From the NCBI GenBank assembly GCA_030737875.1, contig CM060912.1, positions 459,362,310 through 459,426,309 on the forward strand: a stretch of DNA of 64,000 nt. Reading direction: 5' to 3'. The notes beneath the pieces are model-generated. The model was given only the letters and a program-made list of their open reading frames with translations. It was not told the origin of the DNA and did no database searches. Positions 10,889 through 20,746 of the stretch are shown one piece after another. The stretch comes from Allium sativum. Taxonomy: Eukaryota; Streptophyta; Magnoliopsida; Asparagales; Amaryllidaceae. Position 1 is the stretch's first letter. The number at the start of each line of letters is the position of its first letter. A program made the translations under genes and the position numbers.

Positions 10889-11908
10889 CATGTTACTTAC
10901 AGAAATAAAAGTTAATTGTGATTCTGACATTGTAATAAATCTGAATCTGAGATTATTTCTATTTCTATCTGTCTTTCTATATCCATTGGATCTATCTCAT
11001 TTGATATTATTATGTCCATTCACTATCTCTACTTTCCTTCTTCCCTTTTTGTTTTTATAGCCAGGCTACTGCGAGCCTGAGCCAAATCTCATAAAAGATG
11101 AACGTATGTTGGAAAAAATTGGACATAATATATGATTTGGACATGACCAACGCTAAAATTGGGAATAATATATGATTTGGACATGACCAACGCTAAAATT
11201 GGGAAAATTATTAAATTATATATCATTGGGCAAAACTGATTTGTAACTGATTTGAGGACATAATACATGTTGTATTTAAAACATAAAGTGTATCGAACAT
11301 ATGACTTGAGATTTGAGGCATAAAGTATATTGGACATGTGACTTGGGGTTTGAGGCATAAATTGAACTGTAAACATATAAGACTTAGTACAAGTTGTGGT
11401 TTAAGACCTAAAATTGGGGCATATATATATGTATATATATGATAGTTTATGACTTGGAAGAAGGAGATTATTGTGTATAGTGATTTATGGCTTAGACATG
11501 AAAACCTATAGTAAGATAGGGATAACTGTTAAATGTGAACACGCCTAAATGGGATTTTGGGTAATTGGCATGCACTGTAATTAAAGGCTATAATTTGGCA
11601 TAGTTTATACTGTGAATCATGATTTGGGGGTTTTGAAGAATATTTTGTACGATGCAATATGACTAAACATTAGGGCATGTGTTATATCGTGATTTTTGGG
11701 CATGACTATTATTGCAAATTTTGGGAAAATTGGGTGTAACCTATTTTGATTAATAACTTGAATTTGAATTTATGGGGCATAACTTGTAATTAGCTTTGTT
11801 GAGGTATAACTTGAGAATTGGAACATGACTAGTTTTGTGAATTTGGGATAATTAGCATATAAAATCTAGACTTGGACATGTATGGTAAATATGCTAAAAG
11901 ATAAACAT

Positions 11909-12125
11909 GCCTAACCCGAGGTTAGATTGAGTTGCGATGTAAAACTGCCCGGAACCGCCCGACACATCCAGTAACCGCAACAACACCTATATAATGTGAG
12001 AGGTTAGTGCATCATGCCCAAGAAAAACTAGAGGTTAGACTGAGTTGTGCTGTAAAACTGCCTGAAACCGCCCGGCACATCCATTAACTGCAACAACAAA
12101 GATCTAATGTAAGAGGTTGGTGCAT
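11909..12125 (+). other. Duplicated hairpin block in LTR leader (Gypsy1)
   Basis: Two related ~105-base blocks. Each begins with a short hairpin (CTAACC-CGA-GGTTAG at 11911-11925 in the first) and then has a long stem: GTTGCGAT at 11931-11938 facing ACCGCAAC at 11974-11981, with a conserved interior containing CTGCCCGGAACCGCCCG and ATCCAGTA. In the 3' LTR the stem is GTTGCGGT/ACCGCAAT (18474-18481, 18517-18524). Gypsy2 and the reverse solo LTR have the same block with different, still complementary stems. This supports a folded RNA or a DNA hairpin. Confidence 0.65.
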
Positions 12126-12170
12126 TAATTAATAAATTAATGCATTTAAACAGACATGCTAAAATGGTAA

Positions 12171-13005
12171 AGTTAAGTAAATTTAGAGCACTTAACCGTT
12201 ATAACATGTTAATTTGACAAGAAGGCGGGGTTAAGTAAATTTAGAACACTTAACCGTTATAACATGTTAATTAGACAAGAAGGTGGGGTTAAGTAAATTT
12301 GGAACACTTAACCGTTATAACATGTTAATTAGGCAAGTGAGCAGGGTTAAGTTTGCCAATATGACATGATGAATGAGTAGGGTTAGGTTAATAGGAAACA
12401 CTTAACCTATATGACATGATGAATGGGTAGGGTTAAGTTAAACAAGAGAGCAACACTTAACCAATATAACAGGATGCGTGGAAGGGTTAAGCTAACACAA
12501 GAAGGAAACACTTAACCAATGTAACACGACAAGTGGGTGGGTTAAGTTAACTCGAATTGATTGATGACACTTAACCAATACAACATGATGAACTCATGGG
12601 GTTAAGTTAATAAGAAACACTTAACCAATGTAACTTAATGAACAAATGGGGTTAAGTTAATGGGAAATACTTAACCAATATAACATGATGAATGAACGGG
12701 GGTTAAGTTAGTTGGAAACACTTAACCAATCCAATATGACGAGTGAGAAGGGTTAATAAGAAACACTTAACCAACATGACAGGATGAGTGGGTGGGTTAA
12801 GTTAACATGAATGGATAACACTTAACCAATATGACATAATGTGTGGGAGGGTTAAGTGCATATTGGGTTGGTGGGTAATATTTGTAAATATAGGCCCACA
12901 AACTTAACCATTAAGTAAACATGTTTGAATCAGTGGGAGGGTTAAGTACATATCGGGTTGGTGGGTAATATTAGTAAATATAGTCCCATAAACTTAACCA
13001 ATAAG
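12171..13005 (+). repeat. Minisatellite with GGTTAAG/CTTAACC arms (Gypsy1 5' LTR)
   Basis: About 14 units of roughly 50-60 bases, each with GGTTAAGT(TAA) and, later, ACTTAACC, so every unit can form a stem. Linkers contain ATAACATGATGAATGA. The first three units (AAGTAAATTTAGA..CTTAACCGTTATAACATG) form a subtype. The 3' LTR has the same array at about 18715-19600. Gypsy2 retains only one or two units (32440-32530). It is not the plant telomere repeat. Confidence 0.8.
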
Positions 13006-13009
13006 AAAC

Positions 13010-13480
13010 CCTAGTTACGGGGACCCATTTCAGCAGTAACCCACATAGATGTATCAAGGTACCCTGAAACTAGGCAGGGTAGGGCGCGATTACTGGGCTG
13101 ATTATAAGCGATCAAAATAGCGGTAGGGGGTACGTCAGTGTAGGTTCCGATGAATTACGGGCGTGCACGTACTCCGGAGTGGGATAAAGCAGGCACTGGG
13201 TACCAGTAGTTATACACTGTGCATCTTGAATCATGTCAGGTTGCTATCATAAGGATTAATACACCTTATGGTGGGACCAGCATAGGGTATCTACATGCAA
13301 GAGGGGGCCGATTGACACAGACACAAGGAAAATAAATACGAGTAAGGAGCCGATCGATAGGGTATTATGGGTACATCTGACATCTTCATGGCAATTAGGC
13401 TGATTGAGGTAAGATCCTCATACTAGATGTACACCTGAAGGCTACCATAATTGCGGGGATTGGGATCACGTTATCATATG
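13010..13480 (+). other. Conserved folded block in LTR leader (Gypsy1)
   Basis: GC-richer than its surroundings and alignable by eye with 32530-32940 of Gypsy2. Two hairpins keep loop length and loop sequence while stems change: TACG(GGCGTGCA)CGTA at 13156-13171, and CATAAGG(ATTAATACA)CCTTATG at 13248-13270. Gypsy2 has GGACTATG(GTCGTGCA)CATAGTCC and CACCCTAGGG(CTTGATACA)CCCTAGGGTG. No protein frame spans it. Best explained as conserved RNA structure in the leader. Confidence 0.65.
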
Positions 13481-13722
13481 ATCATTTTATACAGATTACT
13501 AGTTGGGACACTAGTTAGGTGGTGCAGAGATATAGAAATCAGAATAACTGGGTAGTAGCGAAGCAGAGAAAGAGTAGAAATGCTTTCAGTCTATCTTGCT
13601 TTGTCATATCTATGCTAATCGTATGTTATCTTGTTATCCTTGTTCTCACGGTATTGTCTTATCTTCAGTTTATTCATGTCATGATGCTTTTGCCTATTTA
13701 CGTGCTGAAAGTCACTGGACTT

Positions 13723-13800
13723 ACCAGACTTATGTCTAACCTAGTTTGTTTCGCCTCTTTTCTTCCGTTCCCCCCCCCCCCCCGGCCAGGTTCACAGGGA
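13723..13800 (+). promoter_or_regulatory. Hairpin plus polypyrimidine-CAG acceptor-like site (Gypsy1)
   Basis: CAGAC-TTAT-GTCTA hairpin at 13725-13738, then a pyrimidine-rich stretch with a 13-14 base C run and CAG at 13787-13789 followed by GTTCACAGGGAGG. The same arrangement recurs at 20318-20371, 33136-33192, about 43974-44029 and, reversed, about 40275-40332. Its position 375 bases before the LTR end suits a leader 3' splice site. Confidence 0.45.
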
Positions 13801-14164
13801 GGAAATATTATCTTTTAGCTCAGTTTTCTCTCCAAGCTCGAAGATAGTCGATGTATTGCTTTGGACTCTCTCTTCCATTGCTATGGCTGGTTCATGCTTT
13901 ATTGGGGAATATCATTGTTATTTTTATGCTTCTTTTATACTTGGAAGTTTTTGAATCAAGACAGAAGTTCTATGTATTACTTTTAAATATGATTGAGACC
14001 ATTGTTGTAAAAGCCTGACTGAACCACATTGTTAATAAAATGACTTTATTTTCCACTGCTTTATTTCTCTGTCTTGTAATTTACCTACATCTTTTATCAA
14101 AAACGCTCAATCGAAGTTAAGGCATTCCTTTGGTGAGTGACCTTAACGGAGGTGGGGTGTTTCA

Positions 14165-14182
14165 CTTGGTATCAGAGCTGAA
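14165..14182 (+). promoter_or_regulatory. Primer binding site, Gypsy1
   Basis: CTTGGTATCAGAGCTGAA right after the 5' LTR; TGGTATCAGAGC is the initiator tRNA-Met type complement. Confidence 0.85.
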
Positions 14183-14245
14183 GGTTACCGGATCAGATAA
14201 AAGATTTGAAAATTTATTTTCAAAACAGTTTTAAAAGAAGCATTT

Positions 14246-14809
14246 TCAAAAGAAATGTTTTGCTTTGAAGGCATATTCCCCAAAGCCATATGCATTATCT
14301 TTTGATCCTTTGTTTGAATCCTTTTTTTCCTTCTTTACTGGGTCTCCGAGGCTCCTGGCTTTCTGGGAGATAACCTCATCGCGGCATGGTTCCGTAGGCT
14401 TGATGAGACTACGACACCTGTCAAAGGGCGAAGGAGTGCCCAACTTCCATATATAGCCGCAGTAGTTTCACCCGCGGCTAATTTTCTTTCAATCTTTGTA
14501 TGGAATTTCCGTGCAATGGAGGCAGCTTTCAAGAGATTTGTCAACAAGTTATACAAGGATGACAAAGAAGAGAATGAGGGAGTCTAGCTAAGGAGCACAA
14601 CCCAAGGGTGAGGAACTCATGGATATGGACTTGGTTCATGAAGGAGGAAAGAATAGAAAAATCTAAGACAAGAGGAAGTGTCGTTATTATGGTATAACGG
14701 GTCATATAATTAAGGACAGGGGCAAGAACAAAGGAAAGGATTTTCAGGAAGGCAAGTGCATGCTTCCACCTCCAGCGTACCTGAGAGAGAGATAGTAAAG
14801 TTTAGTTTT
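14246..14809 (+). pseudogene. gag: gag remnant, Gypsy1
   Basis: The segment corresponding to the Gypsy2 gag start (AAAGGCTATTCCCCAAAGCC context) is present at 14260, but capsid coding is lost and the region is full of stops. A decayed zinc knuckle survives at 14676-14720: CRYYGITGHIIKDR, where the second and last cysteines are replaced. Compare CNFCGITGHIAKDC in Gypsy2. Non-functional. Confidence 0.55.
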
Positions 14810-15303
14810 TCTTTTTTGATCATCCTGTTATTATTCTTTTTGATTTTAGCGCTTCACATTCGTTTATATCTGCTTCCATAGTTGAGTCTCTGCACCTTAG
14901 TGCTTGTATAGTAGAAGATCCCATTATTGTCTCAAATCCAATTGGTGGTTCGGCTCATTTATCTTTGGTTTGTAAGGATTTGAGAATAGCTATGTTAAGT
15001 ATTGAGTTTAATTGTAATGCTTATGTTTTCGGGTTTCGTGGGCTATGGGTTGATTCTGGGCATGGATTGGTTATCCAGTAATTGTGAAAGGAGGGTAATT
15101 AGACTTTCGACTTGCCTCGGGAATACCCACGAGATTTCGTGCGATCCTAAGGGATCAGTTTGTCTTGGCTACCTAGAATCACTTGATGCATCTATCGACG
15201 ATTTGCGATCCGTTAGAATAGTCCATGAGTACAAAGATGTTTTTGATCAGGTTAGGGGTTTATCCCCTAAAACGCGAGATAGACTTCCGCATCTATCTAG
15301 TTG
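14810..15303 (+). pseudogene. Protease domain remnant, Gypsy1
   Basis: Aspartic protease of the Gypsy polyprotein. The active-site motif reads DFSASHSF (about 14850) where DSGASHTF is expected; Asp is kept but Ser-Gly is changed. It continues SNPIGGSAHLSL, then a frameshift near 15020 restores GLILGMDWL in the frame open from 15002. The end (HEYKDVFDQ) is the start of the RT connection. Inactive. Confidence 0.7.
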
Positions 15304-15890
15304 ACAATGTAAAGCCAGTTGCATTACCTGTACGACACATGACTCCAAGGGAAAGGAATGGCTCAGTAAACAAGTAAATGAGTTACTCGAGAAAGGGTTC
15401 ATGAAGCGAAGTACTTCTAAATGGGGTGCTCCAGTTTTTTTCGCTACAAAGGCGGATGGTTCACTTCGCTTGTGCATAGATGAAATTTTGGTTTTCTCCA
15501 AGAGTGAGGAAGAACATGCTTTGCGTCTAAAGGAAGCCTCAGATGCCCTCCAAGTGCATCAGCTTAAGGCTAGGTTCTCCAAATAGCATTTTTGGAGAGA
15601 AAAAGTAAGGTTTCTAAGACAGGTGATATCCAAGGAAGGGATAACAGTAGATACCGCAAAAGTAGTCGCGGTGCAAGATTAGAAGGTCCCAAGGAATTCA
15701 ACGGGAGTAAAAAGCTTTCTTGGACTAGCGGGCTAATATAGGAAGTTAATTAAGGTCTTTATGAAGGTATCAGCCCCACTTACTAGATTGATGAAGAAGA
15801 ATCTAATCATCTTAGTATATACACTTGGTAGCATGGTTAGCTTCTGTTTATTTTCAAGAGATAGTTCTGGGAATGTTAGCATGACACGAC
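15304..15890 (+). pseudogene. RT ends with catalytic core deleted, plus integrase scrap, Gypsy1
   Basis: The RT N-terminal part reads [21 protein letters not shown] and is joined at about 15483 directly to [16 protein letters not shown]. All sequence between the first conserved Asp region and the FVDD motif is missing, about 100 codons compared with Gypsy2 (residues about 77-176). The C-terminal RT text (SFLGLAG, SAPLTRLMKKNLI) runs to about 15815. RNase H is absent. A short stretch at 15830-15885 (AWL.SVYF.EIV) matches the middle of Gypsy2 integrase (ASWLTSVYLREIV). Two deletions therefore removed the catalytic machinery. Confidence 0.7.
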
Positions 15891-15949
15891 AGAAGTTGTA
15901 GTGCCAAGTATACTATAAGAAGAAAAGGTGAAATGAGAGGCGACATTGA

Positions 15950-16080
15950 AATGAGTTCCGACTCATATTTTGGAAACAAATATTAAGGAGCTACGCAATC
16001 GTGAAGTCAAGATAGTCAGAGCACAATGAAATGAAGCTCAAGAAGATGCGACTTAGAAGACTGAAGACTAGATATGCGCA
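15950..16080 (+). pseudogene. Chromodomain remnant, Gypsy1
   Basis: One frame reads HILETNIKELRNREVKIV and then EAQEDAT, with two stops where Trp codons are expected. It matches the Gypsy2 chromodomain (ILGTKIKKLRNREVKLV) and places the element among chromoviruses, most likely Tekay/Del. Confidence 0.7.
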
Positions 16081-16089
16081 TCATACAGG

Positions 16090-16684
16090 TGTATATCATT
16101 GATCTCTCTTTTTCTGTAAAATTTATTTGCATGCTAGTCTTTATCCTTTAAGTATATCCTCTCAGTTCTATCCTCGATCCTTAGGTAGACGCCAATGGAT
16201 GTAAACATGTGTTTGAAATATGTTATGATTGATGGTCGCAAGTGGTTGCAAGTGTTTGCTAGTGGTTGCTCGTGGATGCATATACACACATTAGGCACTA
16301 GATCGGCTCCGTCACTTTCATATTGCATATGCATGAGTGAATTTTTATATATATGGATTGAAACTTGATGTGTTATCATATGGATGTTGCATTTGTATAA
16401 ATGATTGAGCACTCATGTAGAAGTTATAAAGTACGATTAGGAATAATTGCATATATGATGGACTCATGGCACTGGCATAATTCGCATTAAGGAAGTCAAC
16501 TGAATCAGTAGACCTCCTGATTTTGCATTAGATAAGGACATATACACACACTATGCATATGTTCATGAAAAGCATTAGAAATATTATTAAGGACAATGAA
16601 CGCCTATGATTGAATGGTTGAGTAGATGGATGTTGGATGTTAGGATACATTTTCCTTGACTTCGAGATTTCGGGGACGAAATCG
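16090..16684 (+). other. Conserved 3' noncoding tract, Gypsy1
   Basis: Between chromodomain and polypurine tract. It is alignable by eye with Gypsy2 38170-38723 and reverse Gypsy3 47190-47780: TGGTTGCAAGTG repeats (16240), CATATTGCATATGCATGAGTG, ACTCATGTAGA, and a hairpin around 16490-16520 whose loop is TGAATCA. It ends in the GATTTCGGGGACGAAATC motif known from Tekay elements. Not protein-coding. Confidence 0.65.
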
Positions 16685-16701
16685 TTTAAAGGAGGGGAGA
16701 A
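16685..16701 (+). promoter_or_regulatory. Polypurine tract, Gypsy1
   Basis: TTTAAAGGAGGGGAGAA-type tract directly before the 3' LTR start at 16702. Confidence 0.8.
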
Positions 16702-17935
16702 TGTAACACCCCGTATTTCCTGTGAATAATAAAGTAGCAAATTAAAGAATACTTAATTTTAAAAGTGAGAATTAAGGGAAACGGGTTACGCCATTGCGTT
16801 CGTCTCGGAATTCTGCTTGAGATAGAGTCCGAGTTTGCATGAATCAGACTCCTTATGAAGAAGTTATGGAGTTCAGAAGATTTCATGTTTAAACAGAAAA
16901 TTATATAATTAAATAATTAATAAAACAAAAACAGTTCGAATTTTGAAAATCACGTGCATCAGCTGGGCGGGAAAACTCCCACCCACAGGGGTCGACTCCC
17001 CCCGGGGGGGACCCCCCAAGAGGGGTGTTGACTGGGGTGCCGACCCGCCTATAGGGGTCTACCCCCTCGCCTAGATCGAAACAGTGACGATTTCTGACTT
17101 ATTGCTGAGTCACTAGGGCATAGGTGGCGATTTCTGGATAGCTCTATCTAGTCTGGACGGTTGTGATTGCTCCTAGGTTGATCTAACGGCTCACATAAAC
17201 CTAAACTTCTATAAAAGCAACCCCAACCCTCAACCCTAAATCACACAATTGCATTCCAAGGAGCCACCATTCTTCTCCAACTAAAAAGCAAGTTAGAAGC
17301 TACGAATCAAATCTAAATTAGAAAATCAATAGTCTACGTCAAGGGATAGTTTTCAGTTTCAGAAATCAGATCTCAGAATTCAAGACCGTTCTGTAATTTG
17401 TAAGTTCATGTTACTTTCAGAAATAAAAGTTAATTGTGATTCTGACATTGTAATAAATCAGAATATGAGATTATGCCTACTTCTATCTGTCTTTCTATAT
17501 CCATTGGATCTATCTCATTTGATATTATTATGTCCATTCTTTTTCTCTACTTTCCTTCTTCCCTTTTTGTTTTTATAGCCAGACTACTGCGAGCTTGAGC
17601 CAAATCTCATAAGAGATGAACGTACATTGGGAAAAATTGGACATAATATATGATTTGAACATGACCAACACTAAAATTGGGCATAATATATGATTTGGAC
17701 ATAACCAACGCTAAAATTGGGAAAAGTATTAAATTATGTATCATTGGGCATAACTGATTTGTAACTGATTTGGGGACATAACACATGTTGTATTTAAAAC
17801 ATAAAGTGTATCGAACATATGACTTGAGATTTGAGGCATAAAGTATATTGGACATGTGACTTGGGATTTGAGGCGTAAATTGAACTGTAAACATATAAGA
17901 CTTAGTACATGTTGTGGTTTAAGACCTAAAATTGG

Positions 17936-17985
<50 letters not shown>

Positions 17986-20746
17986 AGTTTATGAAATGGA
18001 AGAAGGAGATTATTGTGTATAGTGATGTATGGCTTAGGCATGAAAACCTATAGTAAGATAGGGATAACTGTTAAATGTGAACACGCCTAAATTGGGATTT
18101 TGGGTAATTGGCATGCACTATAATTAAAGGCTATAATTTGGCATAGTTTATACTATGAATCATGATTTGGGGGGTTTTGGAGAATATTTTGTACAGTGCA
18201 ATATGACTAAACCTTAGGGCATGTGTTATATCATGATTTTTGGGCATGACTATTATTGCAAATTTTGGGAAAATTGGGTGTAACCTATTTTGAGTAATAA
18301 CTTGATTTTGAATTTATGGGTATAACTTGTAATTAGCTTTGTTGAGTTATAACTTGAAAATTGGAACAGGACTAGTTTTGTGAATTTGGGATAACTAGAA
18401 TATAAAATCTAGACTTGGACATGTATGGTAAATATGCTAAAAGATAAACATGCCTAACCCGAGGTTAGATTGAGTTGCGGTGTAAAACTGCTCGGAACCG
18501 CCCGGCACATCCAGTAACCGCAATAAAACCTATCTAATGTGAGAGGCTAGTGCATCATGCCCAAGAAAAATCCAAGGTTAGATTGAATTGTGGTGTAAAA
18601 CTTCCCGGAACCGCCCGACACATCCAGTAACCGCAATAACATAGATCTAATGTGAGAGGTTGGTGCATTAATTAATAAATTAATGCCAATAAACAAACAT
18701 GCTAAGAATGGTAAAGTTATGTAAATTTAGAGCACTTAACCGTTATAACATTATAATTAGGCAAGAAGGTGCGGTTAAGTAAATTTAGAACACTTAACCG
18801 TTATAACATGTTAATTAGACAAGAAGGTGGAGTTAAGTAAATTTAGAACACTTAACTGTTATAACATGTCAATAAGACAAGTGAGTAGGGTTAAGTTAAC
18901 CAATATGACATGATGAATGAGTAGGGTTAGGTTAATAAGAAACACTTAACCAATATGACATGATGAATGAGTAGGGTTAGGTTAATAAGAAACACTTACC
19001 CAATATGACATAATGAATGAGTAGGGTTAAGTTAAACAAGAGAGCAACACTTAACCATTATAACAGGATGCGTGGAAGGGTTAAGTTAACACAAGAAGGC
19101 AACACTTAACCAATGTAACACAACAAGTGGGTGGGTTAAGTTAACTCGAATTGATTAATGACACTTAACCATTATAGCACGATGAACTCGTGGGGTTAAG
19201 TTAATAAGAAACACTTAGCCAATGTATCTTAATGAACAAATGGGGTTAAGTTAATGTGAAATACTTAACCAATATAACATGATGAATGAACGGGGTTAAG
19301 TTAATAGGAAACACTTAACCAATCCAACATGACGAGTGAGAAGGGTTAATAAGAAACACTTAACCAACATGACATGATGAGTGGGTGGGTTAAGTTAACA
19401 TGAATGGACAACACATAACCAATATGACATAATGTGTAGGAGGGTTAAGTACATATCGGGTTGGTGGATAATATTAGGAAATATAGACCCACAAACTTAA
19501 CCATTAAGTAAACATGTTTGAATCAATGGGAGGGTTAAGTACATATCGGGTTGGTGGGTAATATTAGTAAATATAGGCCCACAAACTTAACCAGTAAGAA
19601 ACTCTAGTAACGGGGACCCATTTCAGCAGTAACCCACATAGATGTATCAAGGTACCCTGAAACTAGGCAGGGTGGGGCACGATTACTGGGCTGATTATAA
19701 GAGGTCAAAATAGCGGCAGGGGGTACGTCAGTGTAGGTTCCGACGGATTACGGGCGTGCATGTACTCCGGAGTGGGAAAAAGAAGGCACTGGGTACTAGT
19801 AGTTATACACTGTGCATCTTGAATCGTGTCGGGTTGCTATCATAAGGATTGATACACCTAATGGTGGGACCAGCACATGGTATCTACACGCAAGAGAGGG
19901 CCGATTGACACAGACACAAGGAAAATAAATACGAGTAAGGAGCCGATCGATAGGGTAGTAAGAGTACATCTAACATCTTCATGGCAATTAGGCTGACTGA
20001 GGTAAGATCCTCATACTAGATGTACACCTGAAGGCTACCATAATTGCGGGGATTGGGATCACGTTATCATATGATCATTTTATACAGATTACTAGTTGGG
20101 ACACTAATTAGGTGGTGCAGAGATATATAAATCAGAATAACAAGGTAGTAGCGAAGCAGAGAAAGAGTAGAAGTGCATTCAGTCTATCTTGCCTTATCAT
20201 ATCTATGCTAATCGTATGTTATCTTGTTATCCTTGTTCTCACGGTATTGTATTATCTTCAGTTTATTCATGTCATGATGCTTTTGCCTATTTACATGCTG
20301 AAAGTCACTGGACTTACCAGACTTATGTCTGATCTAGTTTGTTTCGCCTCTTTTCTTCCGTTGCCCCCCAGGTTCACAGAGAGGAAATATTATCTCTTAG
20401 CTCAGTTTTCTCTCCAAGCTAGAAGATAGCCGATGTATTGCTTTGGACTCTCTCTTCCACTGCTATGGCTGGTTCATTCTTTATTGGGGAATATCATTGT
20501 TATTTTAATGCTTCTTTTACACTTGGGAGATTTTGAATCAAGACAGAAGTTCTATGTATTACTTTTAAGTATGATTGAGACAATTGTTGTAAAAGCCTGA
20601 CTGAACCACATTGTTAATAAAATGACTTTATTTTTCATTGCTTTATTTGTCTGTCTTGTAATTTACCTGCATCTTTTACCTAAAACACTCCACCAAAGTT
20701 AAGGCATTCCCTTGGCGAGTGACCTTAACAGAGGTGGGGTGTTTCA
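16702..20746 (+). repeat. Gypsy1 3' LTR
   Basis: Same order of parts as the 5' LTR: palindromes 16985-17065, TATA 17210, GTAAGT 17400, hairpin blocks 18450-18665, minisatellite 18715-19600, folded block 19605-20070, hairpin/acceptor 20318-20371. It ends GGGGTGTTTCA at 20746, followed by the TSD ATATT. The C run is only six long here, against 13-14 in the 5' LTR. Confidence 0.9.
17938..17984 (+). repeat. (AT)n microsatellite in Gypsy1 3' LTR
   Basis: About 46 bases of AT repeats where the 5' LTR has only a short interrupted ATATATATATGTATATATAT (11420-11440). It expanded (or contracted) after insertion. Confidence 0.85.

Larger units (their letters stand above)
10126..14164 (+). repeat. Gypsy1 5' LTR
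   Basis: From TGTAACACCTCG to GGGGTGTTTCA. Order inside: U3 with GTCGA palindromes, TATA box, short exon-like leader with a GTAAGT site, two copies of a hairpin block, a minisatellite, a GC-richer folded block, a poly-C/CAG acceptor-like site, then U5. Open frames within it (for example 13519-13818) are not coding. Confidence 0.9.
10126..20746 (+). mobile_element. Gypsy1: complete, internally deleted Tekay-type chromovirus
   Basis: LTRs 10126-14164 (4039 bp) and 16702-20746 (4045 bp), TG..CA termini, flanked by the 5-bp duplication ATATT (10121-10125 and 20747-20751). The internal region is only 2.5 kb: primer site, a gag knuckle remnant, protease, RT ends, a scrap of integrase, chromodomain and the conserved 3' noncoding tract. 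In the first 190 bases I count about 16 differences between the LTRs (roughly 8% there), so the insertion is old relative to Gypsy2. Because both flanks carry the TSD, the internally deleted form may have been what inserted, with proteins supplied in trans; deletion after insertion is equally possible. Confidence 0.9.

Noticed and set aside
12171..13005. GGTTAAG/CTTAACC array as an interstitial telomere.
   Set aside because: The unit is 50-60 bases with two inverted arms and is not the TTTAGGG repeat.
13519..13818. 99-codon ORF, with a 105-codon counterpart at 20112-20429, giving hydrophobic proteins.
   Set aside because: Both lie in the LTR leader over the hairpin and acceptor-like site. 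Frames differ after the C run, and no domain is visible; conservation is explained by LTR identity.
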